NCBI GenBank assembly: GCA_030841245.1
Contig: JAVEDG010000300.1
Span: 1-18,232 of the forward strand
Source of the DNA: Actinomycetota bacterium
GTDB lineage: Bacteria; Actinomycetota; Actinomycetes; JACCUZ01
Length of the DNA: 18,232 nucleotides
Reading direction: 5' to 3'
Shown one piece after another: positions 6,175 through 13,564 of this stretch; within the stretch, counting starts at the first letter, position 1; each line of letters opens with the position of its first letter. Below the pieces are notes generated by a model that did no database searches, had not been told where the DNA came from, and saw nothing but the letters and a program-made list of their open reading frames with translations. The position numbers and the translations under genes were made by a program.

Positions 6175-6405
6175 CTACTGCAGGTAGCCCTCGACCTCAC
6201 CGACCGGGCGTGCCTTGCCCTCGCCGGGGTTCAGATGCGCCTCGCGCAGCGCGTCCCGCTGGCGCAGCAGGTCCCAGCACTGGTCCAGGTTCTCCTCGAT
6301 CTCGCGCAGCCGCGCGTGCTCCTCGTCGCTCGGCGACCCGGAGCGCAGCCGGTGCTCCTCGTCCACGAGCGCCGCGATGGTGTGACGGATCTCGTTGTCT
6401 TCCAC
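6175..6405 (-). CDS. DUF2630 family protein
   Basis: A 76-residue, charged, helical protein with no signal peptide or membrane segment. It matches the DUF2630 pattern that I know from actinobacteria: a DNEIRHTIAALVDEEHRLR start, an acidic middle SPSDEEHARLREIEENLDQCWDLLRQRDALRE that reads as a coiled coil, and the conserved tail RPVGEVEGYLQ. The function of the family is not known to me. The start is GTG 6403-6405, decided by the ribosome site GAGGAG 5 nt upstream; an ATG overlapping it is out of frame. A TACCGT box at 6457-6462 could be its -10. Divergent from the ferric-reductase-like operon. Confidence 0.88.
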   Translation of the reverse strand: MEDNEIRHTIAALVDEEHRLRSGSPSDEEHARLREIEENLDQCWDLLRQRDALREAHLNPGEGKARPVGEVEGYLQ

Positions 6406-6456
6406 ATGCTCTCCTCACGGTCAGGAGTGGTCTGCTCCTCGCCCGGACCGACACTG

Positions 6457-6462
6457 ACGGTA
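6457..6462 (-). promoter_or_regulatory. -10 candidate (TACCGT) for the DUF2630 gene
   Basis: TACCGT fits TANNNT and would give a leader of about 45 nt carrying the GAGGAG ribosome site. No good -35 is visible. The remainder of the 155-bp divergent region 6406-6560 shows only a GACAGT box at 6543-6548 facing the plus strand. Confidence 0.35.
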
Positions 6463-6560
6463 ACGCGGCGCCGGCCCGTCGTCCTCCCGGCCTTCTTACG
6501 CGGGGTTCAGGCGGCGCACAGGAAGCACCCAGGTCGAGGGCCGACAGTCGGGTGGTGACC

Positions 6561-7973
6561 ATGCAGCAGGAGCGGCGCACCGGCACGCACCGGGGCGGGA
6601 CCCGCCCGGTGCTGCCTGCGCCCACCGCGACCCGCTGGCCGCGCGAGGTGGCGCTCGGGGCGATCTGGCTGAGCCTGGCGGTCGTCACCTCCCTGTGGCT
6701 GCGCGGGGGCGAGCTGCAGACGGTGACCCGCAGCGGGGCGGACGCCGTGACCTCCCTCGGCCGGCTGAGCGGCCTGCTCGCCGCCGACCTGCTCCTGCTC
6801 CAGGTGCTCGGCATGGCCCGCGTCCCGTGGGTCGAGCGGGCGTTCGGGCAGGATTCCATCGCCCGGCTCCACCGGCTCACCGGGTTCGGCTCGGTCAGCC
6901 TGATGCTCGTCCATGTCCTGCTGATCACGGTCGGGTACGCCGCGTCCGGGCACACCGGCGTCGTGTCAGAGCTGGTCAGCCTGGTGCTCACCTACCCCGG
7001 GATGCTGCTCGCCGCGGCCGCCGCCACCCTGCTGGTGGGAGTCGCGGTGACGTCGGTCCGGCTCGCCCGGCGCCGGCTGCGCTACGAGTCCTGGCACCTG
7101 CTGCACCTCTACGCCTACCTTGGCGTGGGACTCGCGCTGCCGCACCAGATCTGGACCGGTGCCGACTTCGTCAGCTCGCCGATGGCACGCGCCTACTGGT
7201 GGACCCTTTACGCCACCGTCCTCGGCGCGGTCCTGACGTTCCGGGTCGCCCGGCCGCTGTGGCGCAGCCTCTGGCACCGCGTCGAGGTGGCCGCGGTCGT
7301 CGACGAGGCTCCCGGGGTGATCTCGCTGCACCTGCGTGGCCACCGCCTCGACCGGCTCGGCCTACGGGCGGGACAGTTCCTCGTGTGGCGGTTCCTGGAC
7401 GGCCCGGGCTGGTCGCGCGGGCACCCGTTCTCGATCTCGGCGGCCCCGCACCCCCGGATGCTGCGGATCACCGTCAAGGACCTCGGCGACGGCAGCCGCG
7501 ACCTGCGTGCCCTCCGACCAGGGACGCGCGCCATGCTCGAGGGGCCGTACGGGCGGCTCACCGGCGCCGTGCGCACCAGCCCGAAGGTGACACTGGTCGC
7601 CGCGGGCATCGGCATCACCCCGATGCGGGCACTGCTCGAGGAGATGCCGTACGCCGCGGGGGAGGCCGTGCTGCTCTACCGGGCCCGCTCCGAGCATGAC
7701 CTGGTCTTCCGGGCCGAGCTCGACGGGCTGGCCGCGGACCGCGGAGCCCGTGTGGTCTACCTGACCGGACGGCGCGGCAAGGGCGGCTCCTGGCTGCCCG
7801 CCGGCCGGCAACGGTCGACCGACGCGAAGGAGCTGCGGGCACTCGTGCCCGACATCGCCGAGCACGACGTGTACGTCTGCGGGCCGGACCACTGGATGGC
7901 TGCCGTGCGTGACACGGCGCTGGCGACCGGCGTACCGCCGGAACGCATCCACCTCGAACGATTCAGCTGGTGA
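6561..7973 (+). CDS. Ferric-reductase-like transmembrane haem/FAD/NAD(P)H oxidoreductase
   Basis: A 470-residue membrane protein. The first 230 residues hold about six hydrophobic helices. Two of them carry His pairs at haem spacing, H-x13-H in RLHRLTGF...LVHVLL and H-x12-H in LLHLYAYLG...ALPHQ, so two b haems are likely. The cytoplasmic half is a ferredoxin-reductase module: FAD motif HPFSIS (288-293), NAD(P)H loop GIGITP (349-354) and the terminal CGP (440-442). It should take electrons from NAD(P)H through FAD and haem across the membrane. The next two genes are an FMN-binding protein and its flavin transferase, so the likely acceptor is that exported flavoprotein. ATG 6561 was chosen; GTG 6555, 6 nt after a GACAGT box, is a leaderless alternative. 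The frame is open back to 5844 but that part overlaps the RNA locus and DUF2630. Confidence 0.88.
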   Translation: MQQERRTGTHRGGTRPVLPAPTATRWPREVALGAIWLSLAVVTSLWLRGGELQTVTRSGADAVTSLGRLSGLLAADLLLLQVLGMARVPWVERAFGQDSIARLHRLTGFGSVSLMLVHVLLITVGYAASGHTGVVSELVSLVLTYPGMLLAAAAATLLVGVAVTSVRLARRRLRYESWHLLHLYAYLGVGLALPHQIWTGADFVSSPMARAYWWTLYATVLGAVLTFRVARPLWRSLWHRVEVAAVVDEAPGVISLHLRGHRLDRLGLRAGQFLVWRFLDGPGWSRGHPFSISAAPHPRMLRITVKDLGDGSRDLRALRPGTRAMLEGPYGRLTGAVRTSPKVTLVAAGIGITPMRALLEEMPYAAGEAVLLYRARSEHDLVFRAELDGLAADRGARVVYLTGRRGKGGSWLPAGRQRSTDAKELRALVPDIAEHDVYVCGPDHWMAAVRDTALATGVPPERIHLERFSW

Positions 7974-8034
7974 CCGTGCCTCCGAGAAGCACGCCAGCGG
8001 GAAGCACGCCTGCAACAAGAAGGGAGCCCGGAAC

Positions 8035-8535
8035 ATGCGCCGCATCGTGGTCGCCGTCGTCTCCACCGTGTCGGGCCTGATCATGCTCTTCGCCTACCAC
8101 ACGAGCACGATGGGGCCCGGCGGCAGCACCACGGCGCTCGGCGGCACGTCCGGCGGCCTGACCGACCCGACGACCAGCACGCCCGACCCCACCCCGACCG
8201 CAACGGCGGGGCACCGACCGCGCCACACGCCAAGCACCACTGCCAGCCCGGCCGGCGCCTCCGGCACGTTCACCGGGGACGTGGCGAACACCCAGTGGGG
8301 ACCGGTCCAGGTCCAGCTGACGGTCGTCAGCGGCAAGATCACCAAGTCGGAGGCCGTGCAGTACCCCCAGGGGACCTTCCGCGACGAGCAGATCAACTCC
8401 TACGCGCTGCCGATCCTCAGCCAGGAGGTGGTCGACCGGCAGAGCGGCAACATCGACGCGATCTCGGGCGCCACGATCACCAGCGAGGGCTACTACCAGT
8501 CGCTGCAGTCGGCCCTGGACCGGGCGAACCTCTGA
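8035..8535 (+). CDS. Exported FMN-binding domain protein (covalent flavin carrier)
   Basis: A 166-residue protein with three parts: an N-terminal hydrophobic segment (residues 4-20) that exports or anchors it, a Thr/Pro/Ser-rich linker (about 22-75), and an FMN_bind domain (76-166). The domain ends with DAISGATITS (141-150). This is the ApbE target motif, in which the Thr of SGAT (T147) is expected to carry FMN by a phosphoester bond. NqrC- and RnfG-type proteins share the motif. The ribosome site is AGAAGGGAG, 8 nt before ATG 8035. Its place between a transmembrane reductase and ApbE indicates it accepts electrons from that reductase on the outer face of the membrane. The final acceptor is not evident. 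Confidence 0.9.
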   Translation: MRRIVVAVVSTVSGLIMLFAYHTSTMGPGGSTTALGGTSGGLTDPTTSTPDPTPTATAGHRPRHTPSTTASPAGASGTFTGDVANTQWGPVQVQLTVVSGKITKSEAVQYPQGTFRDEQINSYALPILSQEVVDRQSGNIDAISGATITSEGYYQSLQSALDRANL

Positions 8536-8537
8536 CC

Positions 8538-9347
8538 ATGGCCACCGCGGAGCCCACCCCGGCCGCGCCGCGCCGCGCCTGGGTGGAGCAGGTGATGGGG
8601 ATGCCGGTGAGCATCCACCTGCGCGGTCCGCGGGCCGGCTCGGGCGAAGCCGCCCGCCGGGTCGCCCAGGTCTACCGCGAGCTCGCATCGGTCGACATGG
8701 TCTTCAGCACCTATCGCCCCCGCAGCCCGGTCAGCCTGGTGGCCGCGGGCGAGCTGGCCCTGGCCGACGCGGGCGCGGGCGTCCAGGAGGTCGCCGCCCT
8801 CTGCGAGCTGGCCAGGGAGCGCACCGACGGCGCCTTCGACGCGTGGCTCCCGGGTGCCGACCCGCAGCAGCGTCGGTTCGACCCGTCGGGGCTGGTCAAG
8901 GGCTGGGCGGTCGAGCGCGCCGCGGCACGCCTGGACGAGCTGGACGGGGTCGACCACTACCTCAACGCGGGCGGCGACATCGCACTGGCCGCGGACCTCG
9001 CGGCCGCCCGGCCGCCCTGGCGGATCGGCATCGAGGACCCTCGGGACCCGGCGAACCTGGTCTCGGTGCTCGAGCTCGCGGCCGGGGGTGTCGCGACATC
9101 GGGCACGGCGCACCGCGGCGGCCACGTCCTCGACCCCGCCACCGGGCGCCCCCCGGAGTCGCTGCGATCGGTGACGGTGACGGGTCCGTCGCTGATGTGG
9201 GCAGACGTCTACGCCACCGCGGCTCTCGTGCGCGGCGAGGCGGCACTCGACTGGCTGGAGAAGCTGGAGGGGTACGCCGGGCTGCTGGTCTCCTCCGAGG
9301 GGGTGCAAGCGACCACCGGCTGGGCCGGCGAGGTGCCGCCTCACTGA
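8538..9347 (+). CDS. apbE: FAD:protein FMN transferase (ApbE family)
   Basis: A 269-residue ApbE-family enzyme, which moves FMN from FAD to a Thr of a target flavoprotein using Mg2+. Visible motifs are FDPSGLVKGW (114-123), LNAGGDI (142-148), ATSGTAHRGGHVLDPATGRP (186-205) and ADVYATA (222-228), in which D223 and T227 are the expected metal ligands. It starts 2 bp after the stop of the FMN-binding protein gene, so the two are surely co-expressed and the SGAT protein is its likely substrate. Oddly, the N-terminus (MATAEPTPAAPRRAW) has no signal peptide or lipobox, whereas the substrate appears exported. It is somewhat shorter than Gram-negative ApbE lipoproteins. Convergent with the aldo/keto reductase, with a 7-bp gap. 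Confidence 0.9.
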   Translation: MATAEPTPAAPRRAWVEQVMGMPVSIHLRGPRAGSGEAARRVAQVYRELASVDMVFSTYRPRSPVSLVAAGELALADAGAGVQEVAALCELARERTDGAFDAWLPGADPQQRRFDPSGLVKGWAVERAAARLDELDGVDHYLNAGGDIALAADLAAARPPWRIGIEDPRDPANLVSVLELAAGGVATSGTAHRGGHVLDPATGRPPESLRSVTVTGPSLMWADVYATAALVRGEAALDWLEKLEGYAGLLVSSEGVQATTGWAGEVPPH

Positions 9348-9354
9348 GCGTGGT

Positions 9355-10329
9355 TCACCGGTGCACCGGGGACATGTCCGGATAGCGGTCACCCGCCGTC
9401 GCGCCGACGGGAGCGGCCTCGTCGAGCCGCGCCAGGTCCGCCCGGCTGAGCTCGACCTCGGCAGCGGCGACGTTCTCCTCCAGGTAGCGCACCCGCTTGG
9501 TGCCGGGGATGGGGACGATGTCCTCGCCCTGGGCCAGCACCCAGGCGATCGCCAGCTGGCCCGCCGTCACCGACTTCTCCTTGGCGATCTCCTCGACCCT
9601 GTGGACCAGCTCGAGGTTGCGCGCGAAGTTGGCGCCCTGGAACCGGGGGTTCTGCCGACGGAAGTCGTCCGGCTCGAGGTCGTCGACGCTGCGGATCCGC
9701 CCGGAGAGGAAGCCCCGGCCCAGCGGGGAGTAGGCAACGAAGCCGATCCCCAGCTCGCGCACGGTCGCGAGCACGTCGTTCTCCTCTGGGTCGCGGGTCC
9801 ACAGTGAGTACTCCGTCTGCACGGCCGTCACCGGGTGCACGCTGTGGGCCCGGCGGATCGTGCCCGGCGCCGCCTCTGAGATGCCGAGGTGGCGCACCTT
9901 CCCGGCGTCGACGAGCTCCTTCATCGCCCCCCAGGTCTCCTCGACCGGCGTGTCGGGGTCGACCCGGTGCTGGTAGTAGAGGTCGATGACGTCGACGCCG
10001 AGCCGCTCGAGCGACGCATCACACGCGGACCGGACGTACTCGGCGCGCCCGTTGACCCGGCGAGTGCCGTCCGGGCGCCGTTCGTTGCCGAACTTCGTCG
10101 CCAGCACGACGTCGTCGCGCCGACCGGCGATCGCCCGCCCGACCAGCTCCTCGTTGGTGAAGGGGCCGTACATGTCGGCGGTGTCGAGCATGGTGACGCC
10201 GAGGTCGAGTGCCCGGTGGATCGTGGCGGTCGCCTCGACCTCGTCGGGGGTGCCGTAGAACTCGCTCATTCCCATGCAGCCGAGCCCCAGGGCGGGGACC
10301 TTCAGGCCCCCGATGCTGCGCTGCTCCAC
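9355..10329 (-). CDS. Aldo/keto reductase (AKR13-like)
   Basis: A 324-residue NADPH-dependent oxidoreductase with the TIM-barrel AKR fold. The catalytic tetrad is complete: D49 and Y54 in LDTADMYG, K79 in ATKFG and H121 in YYQHRVD. The C-terminal IPGTKRVRYLEEN segment is the usual cofactor-phosphate binding stretch. The pattern GCMGMSEFYG near the N-terminus and the overall length resemble YajO/AKR13-type enzymes, which reduce various aldehydes and ketones; substrate unknown. The start is GTG 10327-10329 with a GAGAGG ribosome site 8 nt upstream; the frame is open far upstream but that extension runs into the phoP-like coding region and is not real. It is divergent from the two-component system, so it shares the intergenic region holding the TCACAG repeats. 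Confidence 0.9.
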   Translation of the reverse strand: MEQRSIGGLKVPALGLGCMGMSEFYGTPDEVEATATIHRALDLGVTMLDTADMYGPFTNEELVGRAIAGRRDDVVLATKFGNERRPDGTRRVNGRAEYVRSACDASLERLGVDVIDLYYQHRVDPDTPVEETWGAMKELVDAGKVRHLGISEAAPGTIRRAHSVHPVTAVQTEYSLWTRDPEENDVLATVRELGIGFVAYSPLGRGFLSGRIRSVDDLEPDDFRRQNPRFQGANFARNLELVHRVEEIAKEKSVTAGQLAIAWVLAQGEDIVPIPGTKRVRYLEENVAAAEVELSRADLARLDEAAPVGATAGDRYPDMSPVHR

Positions 10330-10394
10330 GTCGTAGGTCCTCTCGTGAGCGGTCGTTGCTTCCTTCCTAACCCACATCGACGGGCCGAACCACC

Positions 10395-10412
10395 TCACAG
10401 CGACCTCACAGG
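10395..10412. promoter_or_regulatory. PhoP-box-like direct repeat before the response regulator
   Basis: TCACAGC-GACC-TCACAGG: two 7-bp copies with a 4-bp gap, so 11-bp spacing. This matches the consensus described for Mycobacterium tuberculosis PhoP (TCACAGC-N4-TCACAGC) in 13 of 14 fixed positions. It lies 87 bp before the regulator start and 66 bp before the divergent aldo/keto reductase start. Autoregulation is the likely role. Confidence 0.65.
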
Positions 10413-10498
10413 GACGCGCCAGCAACGGTGCAGGCCCGGCGTCCACCCTGAAGTCCTGGGCCGGCTCGCCGGCGCGTCGCGAGTGGGAGGATTCCTGC

Positions 10499-11230
10499 AT
10501 GACTGCCGTGGCCGGACCGGGCGGGGCCGCCGCGCCCGAGGCGCGCCTGCTCGTCGTCGACGACGAGCCGAACATCCTCGAGCTGCTCTCGGCGAGTCTT
10601 CGCTTCGCCGGCTTCGAGGTGGCCGCCGCCTCCGACGGCCGGGAGGCGCTGGCGGTGGCCCGCCGGTTCCGCCCCGACCTGGTCGTACTCGACGTGATGA
10701 TGCCCGACATGGACGGCTTCACCGTCGTCCGGCGGATGCGTGGGGAGGGGCTGACCGCGCCGGTCGTGTTCCTCACGGCGCGCGACGCGACCGAGGACAA
10801 GATCACCGGGCTCACGCTCGGCGGCGACGACTACGTCACCAAGCCGTTCAGCCTGGAGGAGATCATCGCCAGGATCCGGGCGGTCCTGCGCCGCGTCAAC
10901 GGTCGGGGGACCTCCGGCGCGACCCCGTCACGCCTCACCTTCGCCGACGTCGAGCTCGACGACGACACGCACGAGGTGTGGAAGGCGGGAGAGTACGTCG
11001 CGCTGTCCCCGACCGAGTTCAAGCTGCTGCGCTACTTCATGCAGAACGCCGGCCGCGTGCTGAGCAAGGCCCAGATCCTCGACCACGTCTGGAACTACGA
11101 CTTCGGCGGAGAGGCCAACGTGGTCGAGTCCTACGTGTCCTACCTGCGCCGGAAGGTCGACACCACCGAGCCGCGGCTGCTGCACACGCTGCGCGGCGTC
11201 GGCTACGTCCTGCGGGTGCCGCGCGGGTGA
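10499..11230 (+). CDS. phoP: OmpR-family response regulator, mycobacterial-PhoP-like
   Basis: A 243-residue two-component regulator. The receiver domain (about 17-130) has the acidic pair DDE, phosphoacceptor D65 in VLDVMMP, T93 in FLTARD and K115 in YVTKPFS. The winged-helix output domain (about 145-241) contains LSPTEFKLLRYF, VWNYDFGGEANVVESYVSYLRRK and LLHTLRGVGYVLR. Long stretches (LTLGGDDYVTKPFSLEE, THEVWKAG, VESYVSYLRRK) match what I recall of M. tuberculosis PhoP almost word for word, so I name it after that protein. It should not be confused with the Streptomyces phosphate regulator of the same name. Start ATG 10499 has the ribosome site GGGAGGA 8 nt upstream. The kinase gene overlaps its stop by 4 nt (GTGA). 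The direct repeat at 10395 suggests it controls itself. Confidence 0.93.
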   Translation: MTAVAGPGGAAAPEARLLVVDDEPNILELLSASLRFAGFEVAAASDGREALAVARRFRPDLVVLDVMMPDMDGFTVVRRMRGEGLTAPVVFLTARDATEDKITGLTLGGDDYVTKPFSLEEIIARIRAVLRRVNGRGTSGATPSRLTFADVELDDDTHEVWKAGEYVALSPTEFKLLRYFMQNAGRVLSKAQILDHVWNYDFGGEANVVESYVSYLRRKVDTTEPRLLHTLRGVGYVLRVPRG

Positions 11231-12753
11231 GAATCCCCTCGCCCCGCGACGTCCTGGAGCGGACTCCGCTGCGGGTCACGTTGGTGGTCGCCCTCGTGCT
11301 GCTCGCCGCCGTCGGCCTGACCGCGACCGGCGCAGTCGTCACGTCCCTGCTGCGCGGCTATCTCGTGCAGCAGGTCGACAAGGACCTCGTCGCGAGCACC
11401 CGCCGCGCGCCGCAGCCCGGTGACCTCGGCGGTCCCGGCGACGGCCCGTTCGAGACCAGCCGCGACGAGTACTTCGGCTTCACCGCGACGAACGGGACGG
11501 GGCTGCGGGGCCGGACCAACACCGACGTACGACCGCCTGCGTTGACGGCCGCGCAGATCCGCACCGCCGGGAGGGCTCCCTTCACGGTGCCGTCCCGCGG
11601 GCACGGGCCGGACTGGCGGGTCGTCGTCACCGGCAACGCCGTGCTCACCAGCACCGGCCAGCCGGTGCTCGTCGTGCACGCGGTCTCGCTGGCCGATGTC
11701 GAGAACACGACCCACCAGCTCGTGGTGGCCGAGCTGCTCGCCGGGGCGGTCGTGCTCGCCCTGCTCGGCGGTCTCGCGTACGTCGTGGTGCGCACCTCCC
11801 TGCGGCCGCTGGTCGAGGTCGAGCACACCGCCGCGTCGATCGCTGCGGGTGACCTGTCGCAACGGGTACCGGAGCGCGACCGCCGCACCGAGGTCGGCCG
11901 GCTGTCACGGGCGCTCAACGGCATGCTGGCCCAGATCGAGTCGGCGTTCCGGTCTCGTCAGGCCTCGGAGGCGGCCGCCCGGGCCTCCGAGGACCGGATG
12001 CGGCGGTTCGTCGCCGACGCCTCCCACGAGCTGCGCACGCCGCTGACCTCGATACGCGGCTTCGCCGAGCTCTACCGGCAGGGCGCCGTGCCCGAACCCG
12101 CCGACGTCGACCGGGTGATGCGCCGGGTGGAGGACGAGGCGGCCCGGATGGGTCTGCTCGTCGAGGACCTGCTGCTGCTCGCCCGGCTCGACCAGCAGCG
12201 CCCGTTGGCCCGCAACCCGGTGGACCTGCTCGCCATCGCCCGCGACGCGGTGCACGATGCCACGACCTTGGCGCCGGACCGCTCGGTCGACCTCGTCGTC
12301 CTCGAGGCCGCGGATGCGCCGGTCGTCCTCGGCGACGAGCCGCGACTGCGCCAAGTCGTGTCCAACCTGATGTCCAACGCGCTCACCCACACGCCCCAAG
12401 GAGTCCCGGTGACCGTCACGGTGGGGGTCGAAGCCCCGCCGGACGCACCCGCGAGGGCGGTCATCGCCGTCGCCGACGCGGGTCCGGGGCTGGCGCCCGA
12501 CGAGGCCGGGCGGGTGTTCGAGCGCTTTTACCGCGCCGACCAGTCGCGCAGCCGGGGCGCCGGCGGCACCGGGCTTGGCCTGTCCATCGTCGCCGCCCTG
12601 GTCGCGGCCCACGGCGGTACGGTCGATGTCGCCACCGCGCCTGGCCAGGGCAGCACCTTCACCGTCCGGCTCCCGCTGCCGGCCCCGACGGTCGGCTCAC
12701 AGCCGCGTGGGACGGCGTCCACAGGCTCCTCACAGGTGGCTGGGCCACGATGA
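11227..12753 (+). CDS. phoR: Sensor histidine kinase, PhoR-like partner of the adjacent regulator
   Basis: A 508-residue membrane kinase. TM1 is about residues 17-39 and TM2 about 172-195, enclosing an extracellular sensor of some 130 residues without a motif I recognise. A HAMP linker (about 195-247) follows, then the dimerisation helix with the phospho-His H267 in DASHELRTPLTSIRGF, the N box NLMSNALTH (N380, N384), G1 DAGPGLAPDE, the F box FERFYRAD and G2 GGTGLGLSI. All parts needed for autophosphorylation and phosphotransfer are present. GTG 11227 overlaps the regulator's stop as GTGA, so the pair is translationally coupled. The signal sensed is unknown; in mycobacteria the related kinase is linked to acid pH, but that is not shown here. 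The 3' end of the coding region contains TCACAG-type repeats serving the next gene. Confidence 0.93.
   Translation: MRIPSPRDVLERTPLRVTLVVALVLLAAVGLTATGAVVTSLLRGYLVQQVDKDLVASTRRAPQPGDLGGPGDGPFETSRDEYFGFTATNGTGLRGRTNTDVRPPALTAAQIRTAGRAPFTVPSRGHGPDWRVVVTGNAVLTSTGQPVLVVHAVSLADVENTTHQLVVAELLAGAVVLALLGGLAYVVVRTSLRPLVEVEHTAASIAAGDLSQRVPERDRRTEVGRLSRALNGMLAQIESAFRSRQASEAAARASEDRMRRFVADASHELRTPLTSIRGFAELYRQGAVPEPADVDRVMRRVEDEAARMGLLVEDLLLLARLDQQRPLARNPVDLLAIARDAVHDATTLAPDRSVDLVVLEAADAPVVLGDEPRLRQVVSNLMSNALTHTPQGVPVTVTVGVEAPPDAPARAVIAVADAGPGLAPDEAGRVFERFYRADQSRSRGAGGTGLGLSIVAALVAAHGGTVDVATAPGQGSTFTVRLPLPAPTVGSQPRGTASTGSSQVAGPR
12698..12736. promoter_or_regulatory. Three phased CACAG repeats, including a PhoP-box-like pair
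   Basis: CACAG occurs at 12698, 12720 and 12731, steps of 22 and 11 bp. The last two form CCACAGG-CTCC-TCACAGG (12719-12736), with 12 of 14 matches to the TCACAGC-N4-TCACAGC consensus. They lie inside the end of the kinase gene, 43-60 bp before the next start codon and 9 bp before a CACGAT -10-like box (12746-12751), where an activator would bind. Confidence 0.55.
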
Positions 12754-12778
12754 CGCGGGGCTGCTGCAGGAGGTTGGC

Positions 12779-13459
12779 ATGGACGACCCGGACGTGACAC
12801 CCGAAGCGACGCCCGCCGTGACCGGGGAGCCGGAGCCGGCCGACGGGCCTGCGACCCGCCAACGGCGGGGCCGGCTGGTGGGCGCGGCCGTCGCTGTGGC
12901 CGTGTTGCTCGCCGCCGGGTTCACCGGGGTCGCGATGGCGGCCGACGGATCGCCGTCGCCGACCCCAACGGCCTCCGGCGGCCCCGAGGGCGGGTTCGGC
13001 CGCCTGTTCGGCCACGGCCGCGGGATGCGCCACGGGCGCGGCGGCATGGGTGCGCCGATGGGTGGACCCATGATGCTCGGCCTGATGGGCGGCCCGATCC
13101 GCGGTGACCTCGTCGTGCCGAAGCGCGGTGGCGGCTACCAGACCATCCACCTGCAGCGCGGTGCCGTGACGGCCGTCTCGAGCAGCTCCCTCACGGTCAG
13201 GAGCGCGGACGGCGTGACCGAGACCTACTCCGTCACCGCCAGGACGCTGGTCAACGCCCGCCGTGACGGGATCGCCGGCATCGATAAGGGCGCCGAGGTG
13301 CACGTGGTCGCGGTCGGCGCGGCCGGGTCCCTGCGCGCGGTGCAGGTCGCGGACCTCAGCGTGCTGCCTGGACGCGGACCGCGCTTGTTCGACCGGCCGC
13401 ACGAGTCCGCCCCCTCCACGACCTCGGGCGCCGCCCAGCAAGGGTCCTCGGGCATCTGA
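12779..13459 (+). CDS. Membrane-anchored DUF5666-like protein with a Gly/His/Met-rich segment
   Basis: A 226-residue protein, starting at ATG 12779 with the ribosome site CAGGAGG 5 nt upstream. Residues 1-33 are acidic then Arg-rich (ATRQRRGR), residues 34-53 form a membrane helix ending in AMA, so the rest is outside. A segment at about 65-105 is very rich in Gly, Met, His and Arg (GHGRGMRHGRGGMG then MGGPMMLGLMGG). The region 115-200 (QRGAVTAVSSSSLTVRSADGVTETYSVTARTLVNARR) is a small beta domain of DUF5666 type, the pattern seen in many exported actinobacterial proteins. Function unknown; the Met/His content could bind metal, which is inference only. It follows the kinase gene by 25 bp and has its own PhoP-box-like repeats, so it is a likely target of the system. 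Confidence 0.8.
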   Translation: MDDPDVTPEATPAVTGEPEPADGPATRQRRGRLVGAAVAVAVLLAAGFTGVAMAADGSPSPTPTASGGPEGGFGRLFGHGRGMRHGRGGMGAPMGGPMMLGLMGGPIRGDLVVPKRGGGYQTIHLQRGAVTAVSSSSLTVRSADGVTETYSVTARTLVNARRDGIAGIDKGAEVHVVAVGAAGSLRAVQVADLSVLPGRGPRLFDRPHESAPSTTSGAAQQGSSGI

Positions 13460-13460
13460 G

Positions 13461-13484
13461 CCGTCCCGCCGCCAGCGGCGACGG
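13461..13484 (+). terminator. GC-rich hairpin after the DUF5666-like gene
   Basis: CCGT (13461-13464) pairs with ACGG (13481-13484) and CGCCG (13467-13471) with CGGCG (13476-13480), with a 2-nt bulge and a 4-nt loop. It starts one base after the stop codon. No T-run, so a moderate to weak terminator. Confidence 0.35.
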
Positions 13485-13513
13485 TGGACGCGTCCCTCAA
13501 CCGGGCCTAGCGT
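13485..13513 (+). promoter_or_regulatory. Promoter of the duplicated ABM-like gene
   Basis: TGGACG (13485-13490), 17 bp, TAGCGT (13508-13513). Start expected near 13520, giving a leader of about 45 nt with the ribosome site AAAGGGAGG before ATG 13565. Confidence 0.5.
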
Positions 13514-13564
13514 GCGAGGGGTAGAGGTCCGACCGACGTGGCCGGGTCCGGAAAGGGAGGCCCC

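Noticed and set aside
5844..6560. Open frame continuous with the ferric-reductase-like gene, suggesting a 709-aa protein
   Set aside because: The extension is Arg/Pro/Gly-rich, covers the terminator and the opposite-strand DUF2630 gene, and the family normally starts just before the first membrane helix.
9889..11226. Open frame extending the kinase upstream to a 954-aa protein
   Set aside because: The upstream part runs through the opposite-strand reductase and the response regulator in another frame; GTG 11227 overlapping the regulator stop is the normal arrangement.
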